A stretch of 64,000 bases of DNA, from assembly GCF_014638275.1 (NCBI RefSeq), contig NZ_BMFJ01000002.1, forward strand, positions 62,001 to 126,000, given 5' to 3'. Made by a program: the position numbers and the translations under genes. The DNA is from Primorskyibacter flagellatus. Lineage in GTDB: Bacteria > Pseudomonadota > Alphaproteobacteria > Rhodobacterales > Rhodobacteraceae. Below, piece by piece: positions 1 through 7,663 of the stretch. The notes below the pieces were generated by a model. The model did no database searches. It worked only from the letters and a program-made list of their open reading frames with translations, and had not been told where the DNA came from. The number at the start of each line of letters is the position of its first letter. Position 1 is the first letter of the stretch.

Positions 1-1469
1 GATGACAGATCGCTAATTTTTGCGGCTATAACGTCACGATCTGGAGCGCCTAATTCTTCAGATATATTGAACGCGCGCTCCAAGAGTCGTCTTGCTGCGT
101 CTCGGTCTCCAGCTTTAATTGAGATATCTGCTAGTGCTCCCCACGTCCTGGCAAGCCCACGCCTGTCTCCCAAACTCTCTTGGATCTCAGCTGCCTGACG
201 CAACATAGTCGCTGCTTCGGCGATGTCTCCCCGTGCTTCTGCAACCTTCGCAAGGTTGAACAGAGACGCCGCGCGTCCAGAGCGATCCCCCAACCTATCC
301 TTGATCTCCATGGAGCGCCTGAGGCTTGCCTCTGCTTGATCAAGGTCGCCTCGATCGATGAGCAGTGAAGCGATGTTGTGGAGCGTCCTTGCATAGCCAT
401 ACTGGTCGCCATGGCGCTCTGATATCTCTATCGCTTGGCGAAGCGCACTCTCCGCCTCATCTAAGCGACCACTATGCTCATAAACAGCAGCCAAGTTTGA
501 GAGTGTCGAAGTGTATGTTGGATGATCCTGTCCCAGAAATTGCGCCTGAACTCCAAGCGCTTCTTGAAATAGACTTTCTGCTTTTTCCAAGTCTCCCATC
601 TGGCTCGACAGGTACCCAAGATTCGAGAGACCACTAGCCAGAAGGGTTTTCGAGTCGACTTGCCTCGCAACCTCTATTGCCCTCCTATAGAAATCCTCAG
701 CTCTCTGTAGCTCGCCTTGCGCTTCAAAAACATTTGCAAGATTTATGTAGACTGACGCCTCAGCCTCAGGGTCGTCACTTCTCTTTAATATCTCCGCAGC
801 CTCTTCAAGATTTCTTCTTGCTTTTTCATAGGAGCCTACCTGCTGGTACGTCGTCCCAAGCAGGTTATACGCTTCGGCATGTAAAGTAGAAGGTTTGGAG
901 GGGCGAAGAATCGCCAAGCTATTTTCAAGCAACCTAATCGCCTCCTCAAGGCGACCAGATTTTCTAGATTTTATCGCCCGGCTTATCTCTTTCCTCGCTA
1001 TTTCCTCGCCTTCTTTCTGATCTATCTGGCCAGGTTGATTGATGGATGCGTCACTCCACCTCTGTTCACTACGAATAGTAACCAACGTGTTGTGGATAGA
1101 CTTTCGTAGAGATTTTAAGCCTTCCGAAGAATCCTGGAACCGAATGATATGCATGTGAGAAAGGTCGGAAGGAACATTAGAGTAGTCATCGGTGACAATG
1201 ATCGTGCGTTTGCCCATTCCCTGCGCGATACCAAGTTCGTACAGAACGTTGGGATTGCTTCCAGATATATCAGCTAGAATTAGATCAGCTTTTTTGATGG
1301 CCGACCAGATGGCGGAGGCAAGTTGTTCTCCGAGCTTGACGTCGTCAGCAGAAATCGCAAAAAATCCAGCGCCTTCGACCGCTGGCCTAAGAACAGTTTC
1401 GCTCAGCCTTCGGGCTGCTCCAGTGCGCGAAGCTAAAATGAAGCAGTATTGATGGTCTTCTCTCGGCAT
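1..1469 (-). CDS. NDT/TIR-like domain protein with TPR array (C-terminus cut by window edge)
   Basis: One uninterrupted reading frame of about 489 codons starts at ATG 1469 and leaves the window at base 1 without a stop. Residues 5-95 look like the nucleoside 2-deoxyribosyltransferase/TIR-like Rossmann family: a hydrophobic first strand (YCFILASR), then KKADLILADISG and NPNVLYELGIAQGMGK. E79 in the YELG motif sits where deoxyribosyltransferases carry their nucleophilic Glu. From about residue 158 to the edge come TPR repeats of roughly 40 residues, of the NLG-Y-GD-A-A-FxxAL kinesin-light-chain type. In known families such domains hydrolyse or sense nucleotides and the TPRs bind a trigger or partner, so a stress or immune sensor is plausible, but that is inference. 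The gene is visibly AT-richer (near 48 % GC) than everything to its right, which suggests transfer. No strong ribosome binding site is visible. Confidence 0.8.
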   Translation of the reverse strand, partial: MPREDHQYCFILASRTGAARRLSETVLRPAVEGAGFFAISADDVKLGEQLASAIWSAIKKADLILADISGSNPNVLYELGIAQGMGKRTIIVTDDYSNVPSDLSHMHIIRFQDSSEGLKSLRKSIHNTLVTIRSEQRWSDASINQPGQIDQKEGEEIARKEISRAIKSRKSGRLEEAIRLLENSLAILRPSKPSTLHAEAYNLLGTTYQQVGSYEKARRNLEEAAEILKRSDDPEAEASVYINLANVFEAQGELQRAEDFYRRAIEVARQVDSKTLLASGLSNLGYLSSQMGDLEKAESLFQEALGVQAQFLGQDHPTYTSTLSNLAAVYEHSGRLDEAESALRQAIEISERHGDQYGYARTLHNIASLLIDRGDLDQAEASLRRSMEIKDRLGDRSGRAASLFNLAKVAEARGDIAEAATMLRQAAEIQESLGDRRGLARTWGALADISIKAGDRDAARRLLERAFNISEELGAPDRDVIAAKISDLS

Positions 1470-1959
1470 CGTGTCCGAACTCTTTTGGTCTTGGCGATTA
1501 ACTAGGATGGCTTCACCGATCATTGTCGAACTGCGGCCATCTCGCAATGGCAATGCGAGATTTGGGGCGAGTGCCGGGTCTTGGCCCGGTAGAGACCTGG
1601 GGTTGGAGAACTCTCGGCATGAACCGTACAGGCAAGCCACCGCCACGACTACGCGCTGGCCTGTTCCCGCCCGCCGGCCTGCGCCTCCTGCATGTTCGGT
1701 CTCCGTTCCGCTCGATAGCGATGGAAACAGGGCGCGCAGTTTTGGCGGGATTGCGAGTCAGGCCATTGGAAAAGCGCGAGAATTCTCGACCGAACCGAAA
1801 TCGGAGCGGTTCGCCCGACCAGAGACGAGAGGCCATTCAGAGACAGAAATCGCTGTGTGCCCGCGTCTCAGCTGTTCGCACCCAGCCGGCAAACCCCTTT
1901 GAAAACAGGACAAAATTCGCCTCGGACGGGCGGCATGTACAGGTTCGAAAGGGTGATAG
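1470..1959. other. Intergenic stretch between the island-like gene and tRNA-Ser
   Basis: No convincing gene is seen. Several frames are open, but their translations are Arg/Pro-rich without a recognisable domain. An 8-bp inverted repeat (atctcgca at 1539-1546, tgcgagat at 1554-1561) could be an operator or weak hairpin upstream of the leftward gene. A second short palindrome, ccgggtcttggcccgg, lies near 1575-1591. No integrase remnant was recognised here. Confidence 0.6.
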
Positions 1960-2049
1960 TGGCGGAGACGAAGGGATTCGAACCCTCGAGACGGTTTCCC
2001 GTCTGCACCCTTAGCAGGGGTGTGCCTTCGACCACTCGGCCACGTCTCC
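1960..2049 (-). tRNA. tRNA-Ser (anticodon GCU)
   Basis: Read on the minus strand, the 90-nt sequence begins GGAGACG and ends CGTCTCC plus G and an encoded CCA. It has a D arm (TGGCCGAGTGG), an anticodon stem CACCC/GGGTG closing the loop CTGCTAA (anticodon GCT), a long variable arm typical of class II tRNAs, and the T arm GGGTTCGAATCCC. It decodes AGC and AGU. The AT-rich region lies on its 3' side, the usual side for integration of islands at tRNA genes. Confidence 0.97.
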
Positions 2050-2144
2050 GCCGACCCGTTTAGTGGCCAAGCGGCGCCAGAACAAGGTTGAAATGATGAA
2101 GCGATGTGGTTTTCGCCCGCCCACGCCGCTGCTGCGGGGATGGG

Positions 2145-3104
2145 TCAGCCGGCGCGGCGCATCTCTTCGGAGCGGGAGAGGAACCAGTCGTAGGTTTCGC
2201 GGATGCCCTGCTCCAGCGGGATGCGGGGCTGCCAGCCGAGACGGCGCAGGCGGCTGGCGTCTGTCAGGCGGCGGGGCGCGCCGTCGGGGCGGGTCGTGTC
2301 CATCATCAGCCGGCCGGTAAAGCCGGTCACCTTTGCCACGACCTTCGCAAGATCGCGCACCATCAGGTCGGACCCGGACCCGATGTTGATGTGGCCCTGT
2401 TGTGCCGTCACTTCGCGCGCATGCACCTTCCGGTCGAGATCCAGAACGAACAGCGCCGCCTCCGCCAGATCGTCGACATGCAGGAATTCGCGCAGCGGCT
2501 TGCCGGTGCCCCAGACCGAGACCACCTCCCTCCCCGCCTGCACCGCTTCGTGGAAACGCAGGATCAGGCCCGGCAGGACGTGGGAATGTTCGGGGTGGAA
2601 GCTGTCCCCCGGCCCGTAGACATTGCTCGAAACGACCGAGCGGTAGTCGCGACCGTGCTGGCGGTTGTAGCTCTCGCACATCTTGATACCGGCGATCTTG
2701 GCGATTGCCTGCGGTTCCGTCGTCGGCTCCAGCCGGCCGCTCAACAACGCGGCCTCCTTCATCGGCTGTACCGCCATCTTCGGATAGACCCCGGAGTTGG
2801 CGAGGAACAGCAGGCGCTGCACGCCCGCGTCATGGGCCTGATGGATGACGTTCGCCTCGATCATCAGGTTTTCGTAGATGAAGTCGGCGGGAAAGTTGTC
2901 GTTGGCCTGGATGCCGCCGACCTTCGCCGCGGCGAGGACCACCACGTCGGGCCGTTCCGCGCGCATGAACTGGCGCACCGCAAGCTGGTTGGTCAGGTCC
3001 AGCTGCGCATGGGTCTGCGTCACGACGCGATCCCCGCGCGCCTGCAACCGTCGCAACAGCGCGCCGCCGACCATGCCCGTGTGCCCCGCCAGGAAAACCT
3101 TCAT
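2145..3104 (-). CDS. GDP-L-fucose synthase homologue with altered catalytic residues
   Basis: A 319-residue extended SDR protein, collinear with GDP-L-fucose synthase (GDP-4-keto-6-deoxymannose epimerase/reductase, Fcl), which is about 321 residues in E. coli. The nucleotide-binding loop AGHTGMVGG (6-14), AAAKVGGI, YNRQHGRDYRSV, FHPEHSHV and FLHVDDLAEA are all present. However, the catalytic positions corresponding to E. coli Ser107, Cys109 and Tyr136 are Asn103, Gly105 and Gln132 (EPQAIAK in place of EPYAIAK). Lys136 and His175 are kept. A normal epimerase-reductase reaction is therefore doubtful. The start was chosen at ATG 3104, where MKVFLAGHTG matches the family N-terminus; the frame stays open further upstream. 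It is divergent from a sulfotransferase-like gene, which hints at cell-surface glycan chemistry. Confidence 0.85.
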   Translation of the reverse strand: MKVFLAGHTGMVGGALLRRLQARGDRVVTQTHAQLDLTNQLAVRQFMRAERPDVVVLAAAKVGGIQANDNFPADFIYENLMIEANVIHQAHDAGVQRLLFLANSGVYPKMAVQPMKEAALLSGRLEPTTEPQAIAKIAGIKMCESYNRQHGRDYRSVVSSNVYGPGDSFHPEHSHVLPGLILRFHEAVQAGREVVSVWGTGKPLREFLHVDDLAEAALFVLDLDRKVHAREVTAQQGHINIGSGSDLMVRDLAKVVAKVTGFTGRLMMDTTRPDGAPRRLTDASRLRRLGWQPRIPLEQGIRETYDWFLSRSEEMRRAG

Positions 3105-3250
3105 GACCCGTCCCGTTCCGATGACCTCTTCGGCAGACGGGTGTGACCTTGACCCGGCGCTGCCGCTTATTTTGACCGAACCCCTTGTTCCGGCACCGCC
3201 GCTGCGTCCAGACTGCCGTTCAGTGGATCGGCAGTAGGGGGTATCGGGCC

Positions 3251-3979
3251 ATGATAGTGGCGGAATCGGTCGGATTTGCGGCAACGCACAGCCTGACGGA
3301 AATTCTTCGTGGCCTGCCCGGCTACGAGGTCGCGCACGGATCGCGACATTTCGAGGCAAAGACGCCGATCGGCCAGGACACCCAGACTCCGGAAGAATTC
3401 GTCGCCGCCATGCAGGCGTCTGCCGAGGCCGGCAACCGGCCCGTCGCCCTGCACACGCTGATGCCGCCGCATCAGCTCAAGTCCGCCTGCGAGGCCGCGG
3501 GCGCGGACTACTGGCTGCTGGTGCGCAACCCGGTGGATCAGGTCGACAGCTGCTTTGCCTGGGCCACCGCCCGCGTGATGGAGGGCAACTCCGGCGCCTT
3601 CCTGCAGGTGGTCAATGAATCGCTGGCCGATCTGGTGAACAAGGGGATCGAGGCGACGCTGCCCAACTGCCTCTACACCTTCGCGCTGAAGCATGTGCTG
3701 GGTTACAACTTCTTCGCCCTCGGGCTCGGCACATCCTTTCACAAGACAGAGGACCTTCTGGCCGACGAAGCCGCCTTCCGCACCGCCTTCGCCGTTCCCG
3801 AGGAAGCCGAAATCGCCCATTTCAACGGCGGCTCCGTGCATCGCCGGTCGCATCGTGCCGAAAGTCCCGCCCGCCACATGGCCGACCCCGACCGTGAGAC
3901 ACTGCGCGCGAACATCGCGGTCCGCCTGTCGGAGCGGGACTATTCCATTCAGGACATGAACCTGCTGCTCGGCTACTGA
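3251..3979 (+). CDS. Sulfotransferase-like protein
   Basis: A 242-residue soluble protein with no signal peptide. The N-terminal SVGFAATHSL (6-15) sits where sulfotransferases carry the 5'-phosphosulfate loop, and RNPVDQVDSC (92-101) resembles their 3'-phosphate motif (R-P-D-S). No other domain is apparent. If the assignment is right it would transfer sulfate from PAPS to a carbohydrate or other hydroxyl acceptor. The start at ATG 3251 is supported by an AGGGGG about 10 nt upstream; the open frame extends to 3185 but that part does not look coding. The gene runs divergently from the fucose-synthase-like gene and converges on ychF with a 12-nt gap. Family assignment is tentative because both motifs are degenerate. 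Confidence 0.6.
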   Translation: MIVAESVGFAATHSLTEILRGLPGYEVAHGSRHFEAKTPIGQDTQTPEEFVAAMQASAEAGNRPVALHTLMPPHQLKSACEAAGADYWLLVRNPVDQVDSCFAWATARVMEGNSGAFLQVVNESLADLVNKGIEATLPNCLYTFALKHVLGYNFFALGLGTSFHKTEDLLADEAAFRTAFAVPEEAEIAHFNGGSVHRRSHRAESPARHMADPDRETLRANIAVRLSERDYSIQDMNLLLGY

Positions 3980-3991
3980 AGCAGCAGGACC

Positions 3992-5089
3992 TCAGGCGTT
4001 GAACAGGAAATGCAGGACGTCGCCGTCCTTCACGACATAGCTCTTGCCCTCGGCGCGCAGCTTGCCCGCGTCCCGCGCGCCCGTCTCGCCGTTGAAGGCG
4101 ACGTAGTCGTCGTAGGCTACGGTCTCCGCCCGGATGAAGCCCTTTTCGAAATCTCCGTGGATCACGCCGGCCGCCTGCGGCGCGGGGGTGCCGCGACGGA
4201 TGGTCCAGGCACGCGCCTCCTTGGGGCCGACGGTAAAATAGGTCTCAAGCTGGAGCAGCTCGTACCCCGCACGGATCAGCCGGTCGAGCCCGGGTTCTTC
4301 CAGCCCCATCTCGGACAGGAACATCTCTGCCTCCTCGGCGTCGAGCTGGCTGATCTCCTCCTCGATCCGGGCCGAGATGATGACATGCGCATTGCCCTGT
4401 GACGCGGCCATCTCCGCCACCGCGGCGGAATGGGCGTTGCCGGTCGCGCTTTCATCCTCTGCCACGTTGCAGACATAAAGCACCGGCTTGGTCGTCAGCA
4501 GTTGCAGCATGCGCCAGGCACGCGCGTCCTCCGCATCGACCTCGACCAGCCGCGCCGGCTTGCCCTCTTCCAGCATCGCCTGCGCAGCCGCCAGAAGACG
4601 GTCCTGCTGTGCGGCCTCCTTGTCATTGCCCTTCAGCTTTCGGACAAGGTTGGCGCGACGCTTTTCGATGCTCTCCAGGTCGGCCAGCATCAGCTCCGTC
4701 TCGATGGTCTCCGCATCCGCGACCGGATCGACGCGCCCCTCGACATGGGTCACGTCACCGTCCTCGAAGCAGCGCAGGACATGGGCAATCGCGTCGACCT
4801 CGCGAATGTTGGCGAGGAACTGGTTGCCCAGCCCCTCCCCCTTCGACGCGCCCTTTACGAGACCCGCAATATCCACAAAGGTCATGCGCGTCGGGATGAT
4901 CTCTTTCGACTTCGCGATCCCGGCAAGCGTATCCAGCCGAGCATCGGGCACGGCAACCTCGCCCACGTTCGGTTCGATGGTACAGAACGGAAAGTTCGCC
5001 GCCTGCGCCGCCGCCGTCCGGGTCAGAGCATTGAAAAGTGTGGATTTGCCGACGTTCGGCAGGCCCACGATCCCCATCTTGAATCCCAT
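3992..5089 (-). CDS. ychF: Redox-regulated, ribosome-binding ATPase YchF (Ola1 type)
   Basis: 365 residues, the usual length for YchF (about 363). P-loop GLPNVGKS lies at 9-16. The G3-like [20 protein letters not shown] follows, the protein continues through the family's coiled insert, and NVAEDE replaces the usual NKxD, which is why the family prefers ATP to GTP. The C-terminal TGS domain (about 280-365) ends in [15 protein letters not shown]. YchF associates with ribosomes and is thought to modulate translation under stress. The start [11 protein letters not shown] at 5089 fits the family. It converges with the sulfotransferase-like gene. Confidence 0.97.
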   Translation of the reverse strand: MGFKMGIVGLPNVGKSTLFNALTRTAAAQAANFPFCTIEPNVGEVAVPDARLDTLAGIAKSKEIIPTRMTFVDIAGLVKGASKGEGLGNQFLANIREVDAIAHVLRCFEDGDVTHVEGRVDPVADAETIETELMLADLESIEKRRANLVRKLKGNDKEAAQQDRLLAAAQAMLEEGKPARLVEVDAEDARAWRMLQLLTTKPVLYVCNVAEDESATGNAHSAAVAEMAASQGNAHVIISARIEEEISQLDAEEAEMFLSEMGLEEPGLDRLIRAGYELLQLETYFTVGPKEARAWTIRRGTPAPQAAGVIHGDFEKGFIRAETVAYDDYVAFNGETGARDAGKLRAEGKSYVVKDGDVLHFLFNA

Positions 5090-5175
5090 GGGATCCCCCT
5101 AGCATCGCCTGTCCCGCGCCTCATACGCCGGGCCGGGTCACACTGCAAGGGAAGGGCCGGGCATCACAGGGTCGA

Positions 5176-5523
5176 TCAGACGTCCCAGTCGTCGGTGCTC
5201 GCCAGTTCGCCGATGGCCATCCAGCCGATCCGCGCCCGTGCGATGCGGGTGTCGCCCCAGGTTCGGAAGACGATGTCGAAACCGCGGTCGTCCACATGTT
5301 CGGCCATGACGTCGGCACGCACGTTGGCGCTGCTGTCCACGTCCCACATGGAGACGGAGCAATGCACCACAGGCTTCTTGTGATAGGCCTCCGAGAAGGT
5401 GATGCGTTGACGACGTTCACGCTGCCCCTCGCCCGTCCACATCTGTCCGCCGTGCTGAAAATCGGAAAACAGGACGGCTTCGCCCTGGTCCACGCCGATC
5501 TTGCGGTTGCTCAGTTTTTCCAT
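5176..5523 (-). CDS. Small H-type lectin domain protein
   Basis: A 115-residue protein made almost only of one H-type lectin domain (about residues 36-105), with ITFSEAYHKKPVV, VSMWDVDSSANVRADVMAEH and FRTWGDTRIARARIGWMAIG in order. This fold, first described in snail agglutinin, binds N-acetylgalactosamine-type sugars as a trimer. There is no signal peptide or membrane segment. The start ATG 5523 was chosen because the upstream extension of the frame is low in coding character. It stands alone, 290 bp from the divergent TRAP operon. Free-standing single-domain H-type lectins recur in marine Rhodobacteraceae; their ligand is not established. Confidence 0.75.
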   Translation of the reverse strand: MEKLSNRKIGVDQGEAVLFSDFQHGGQMWTGEGQRERRQRITFSEAYHKKPVVHCSVSMWDVDSSANVRADVMAEHVDDRGFDIVFRTWGDTRIARARIGWMAIGELASTDDWDV

Positions 5524-5702
5524 AGTCGCGGTCCTCTTCCACCCTTCATGTTTCGCCCCGGAATCCGGCGACAATCGGAGTGGAAAAAAGGAAATATCCG
5601 GGCAAGGCCGACAATTCTGCACCTGCATTACGACCGGCAACCAGGGGAATTTCCCATGAATTTTAGAAACTTAAGAGAAAATTAACCGACCGACGGAAAC
5701 AC

Positions 5703-5731
5703 TTGCTTACTCACAGGTCAAATAATAGACT
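5703..5731 (+). promoter_or_regulatory. Possible sigma-70-type promoter of the TRAP operon
   Basis: ttgctt at 5703-5708, a 17-nt spacer, then tagact at 5726-5731, in the only distinctly AT-rich patch (5655-5735) between the divergent lectin and dctP genes. The -10 match is 4 of 6. dctP itself has a good Shine-Dalgarno (agggagga at 5801-5808) 8 nt before its ATG. Confidence 0.3.
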
Positions 5732-5815
5732 GCGGAAACAGGAGCCGGGCAAACCGGCCCGATCCGCCCCGGCCGGAGGAGCCAGGGGGCACCATGTTCT
5801 AGGGAGGAACACCAT

Positions 5816-6916
5816 ATGACTACCCGATTTGCGCCCGCGGCGGCTCTTGCCGCCGGGCTCTCTCTGGTCGCCGGTGCGACCGCGGCAAAGGAACTGACCT
5901 ACGGCAGCTACACCTCGCCCACGCACACCACCTACGTGAACGGCACCGTCCCCACGATGGAGCGGATCACCGAAGCGACCGGCGGTGAGATCACCTTCGA
6001 AACCTTCACCGGCGGCGCCATGGGCGGACCGAAGGAATTGCTTGGCAACGTCTCCAACAACATCCTCGACAGCGCCTCCGTGGTGGATATCTACGTCAAG
6101 GCGGCGCTGCCAGTATCCTCCATGCTCTCGGGCATGATCGTCGTCGGGGAAAACCCCAAGGTCATGGCCGCCGCGATGAACGAGATGCAGCTTCTGCACT
6201 GCCCCGACTGCGAGAAGGAACGTGAGAAGAACAACGTCGTCGGCCTGTCCTGGTCCGCGACCGGCGCCTACCACGTCATGTGCAAGAGCGACAAGAACGG
6301 CCTTGCCGACCTGCAGGGTCTGAAGATCCGCGCCACCTCCTCGGTCGGACGCGGCATGCAAGAGATCGGCGCCTCCCCCGTGTCGATTACCACGGCGGAG
6401 ATGTACGAAGCCATGCAGCGCGGCCAGATCGAATGCGCCGTCGGCTCGACCGCCTGGCTGAACACCTACAACCTCAAGGACTTCACCAAGCTGGCCTGGT
6501 CCAATTCGCTCGGCTCCTATTTCGGCACGATGAACTTCGCGATCAACAAGGACAGCTGGGAAGACCTGTCGCCCGAACACCAGCAGGTCTTCAAGGACCA
6601 GATGGCCGGCAACGTGGCGGACATCATGTGGGCCTACATCGAGGAAAGCGAAGAGGGCCTGACCTGGCTCAGGGAAAACGGCGGCACGGTCAAAGAGGCC
6701 GATCAGGCCTTTGTCGATGCCTGGACCAAGGTACAGGCCTCTGCCGTCGATGAAACCATCGCGCAGGGCAAGGCGGACGGCGTCGAACACGCCGAGGAGA
6801 TCATCACCACCTTCATGGGCCTCGTCGACAAGTGGACGAAGATCATGGCCGAGATCGGTGAAGACAAGGAAGCCTACAAGCAGAAGCTGCAGGAAGAGAT
6901 CTTCTCCAAGATCTGA
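5816..6916 (+). CDS. dctP: TRAP transporter substrate-binding protein, DctP type
   Basis: 366 residues with a Sec signal peptide (ALAAGLSLVAGATAA, cleavage near residue 24). The periplasmic receptor follows, with TYGSYTSPTHTTYVNGTVP at the N-terminus, the central DLQGLKIRATSSVGRGMQEIGASPV that carries the ligand-clamping Arg of the family, and MNFAINKDSWEDLSPEHQQVF. It delivers a carboxylated solute to the QM membrane unit. It is the first gene of a three-gene unit (dctP-dctQ-dctM). The exact ligand cannot be read from the sequence, and the downstream crotonase does not settle it. Confidence 0.93.
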   Translation: MTTRFAPAAALAAGLSLVAGATAAKELTYGSYTSPTHTTYVNGTVPTMERITEATGGEITFETFTGGAMGGPKELLGNVSNNILDSASVVDIYVKAALPVSSMLSGMIVVGENPKVMAAAMNEMQLLHCPDCEKEREKNNVVGLSWSATGAYHVMCKSDKNGLADLQGLKIRATSSVGRGMQEIGASPVSITTAEMYEAMQRGQIECAVGSTAWLNTYNLKDFTKLAWSNSLGSYFGTMNFAINKDSWEDLSPEHQQVFKDQMAGNVADIMWAYIEESEEGLTWLRENGGTVKEADQAFVDAWTKVQASAVDETIAQGKADGVEHAEEIITTFMGLVDKWTKIMAEIGEDKEAYKQKLQEEIFSKI

Positions 6917-6985
6917 TCCGGCAGGGGTCGCGGCGCTCCCGTTCCGCGGCCCTCCCCTACCCCCACTTTCCGAAGGACCACCGCC

Positions 6986-7609
6986 ATGCGCGCGATCGAA
7001 GCCGTCGCAAGCCGTATTGCAGGGTTCGTCGCCCTGATCGGAGGCGTCGTCATCGTCCTGATGATGCTCCAGGTCTCGGCCGACGTGGCCATGAAGTACA
7101 TCTTCCACAAGCCGATCACCGGCACGCTGGAAATCACCTCGGCCTATTACATGGTCGCGCTTGTCTGGCTGCCCCTTGGCGCCGTCACCCGCGATCACGA
7201 ACATCTGGAGGTCGAACTCTTCACCCAGCACCTCGCGCCCGAACGGCTGGCCTGGTTCAAGCTGTTCGGCTGCGTGGTCGGCGGCATCTACGCCGGGATC
7301 ATGTGCTTCCAGGGGGTCGAGGAAGCGCTGCATCAGACCGAAATCCGCGAGGTCTGGGAAACCGCGACCTTCGACATCCCGGTCTTCGGCGCGCGCTGGT
7401 TTATGCCGCTCGGCACCTTCCTCGCTGCCGTCTATCTGGCGATCTACGCGCTCGACAACCTCAGCTTCGCGACGCGCGGCACCCGGATCGTGCCCGACCA
7501 CAGCCTGCATTCCTCGGTCGAGGCCGCGCTGGCCGAAGCCGAAAAGGCCAACCGCCTCGGCGACGACGGCAACATCGGTGTCGGTCGCGGCGGCGGCGCG
7601 GCGGACTGA
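6986..7609 (+). CDS. dctQ: TRAP transporter small permease subunit, DctQ type
   Basis: 207 residues with four hydrophobic segments (about 12-35, 50-70, 90-115 and 140-160). It carries the family signatures DVAMKYIFHKPITGTLEI and YYMVALVWLPLGAVTRDHEHLEVE. It joins DctM to form the sodium-driven membrane unit. A tail of about 40 charged residues (GNIGVGRGGGAAD end) is cytoplasmic and unusual only in being Gly-rich. aagga at 6973-6977 serves as ribosome binding site; the gap from dctP is 69 nt. Confidence 0.93.
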   Translation: MRAIEAVASRIAGFVALIGGVVIVLMMLQVSADVAMKYIFHKPITGTLEITSAYYMVALVWLPLGAVTRDHEHLEVELFTQHLAPERLAWFKLFGCVVGGIYAGIMCFQGVEEALHQTEIREVWETATFDIPVFGARWFMPLGTFLAAVYLAIYALDNLSFATRGTRIVPDHSLHSSVEAALAEAEKANRLGDDGNIGVGRGGGAAD

Positions 7610-7663
7610 CCTACCCAACAACGACCGGGCGCGAACACCCGGCATCATCAGGGACACTGACAG

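Noticed and set aside
1523-2014. Open frame across the tRNA-Ser region ending in a GDEGIRTLE-type peptide
   Set aside because: That peptide is the translation of the tRNA-Ser sequence itself, a known false gene; the rest is Arg/Pro-rich without any domain.
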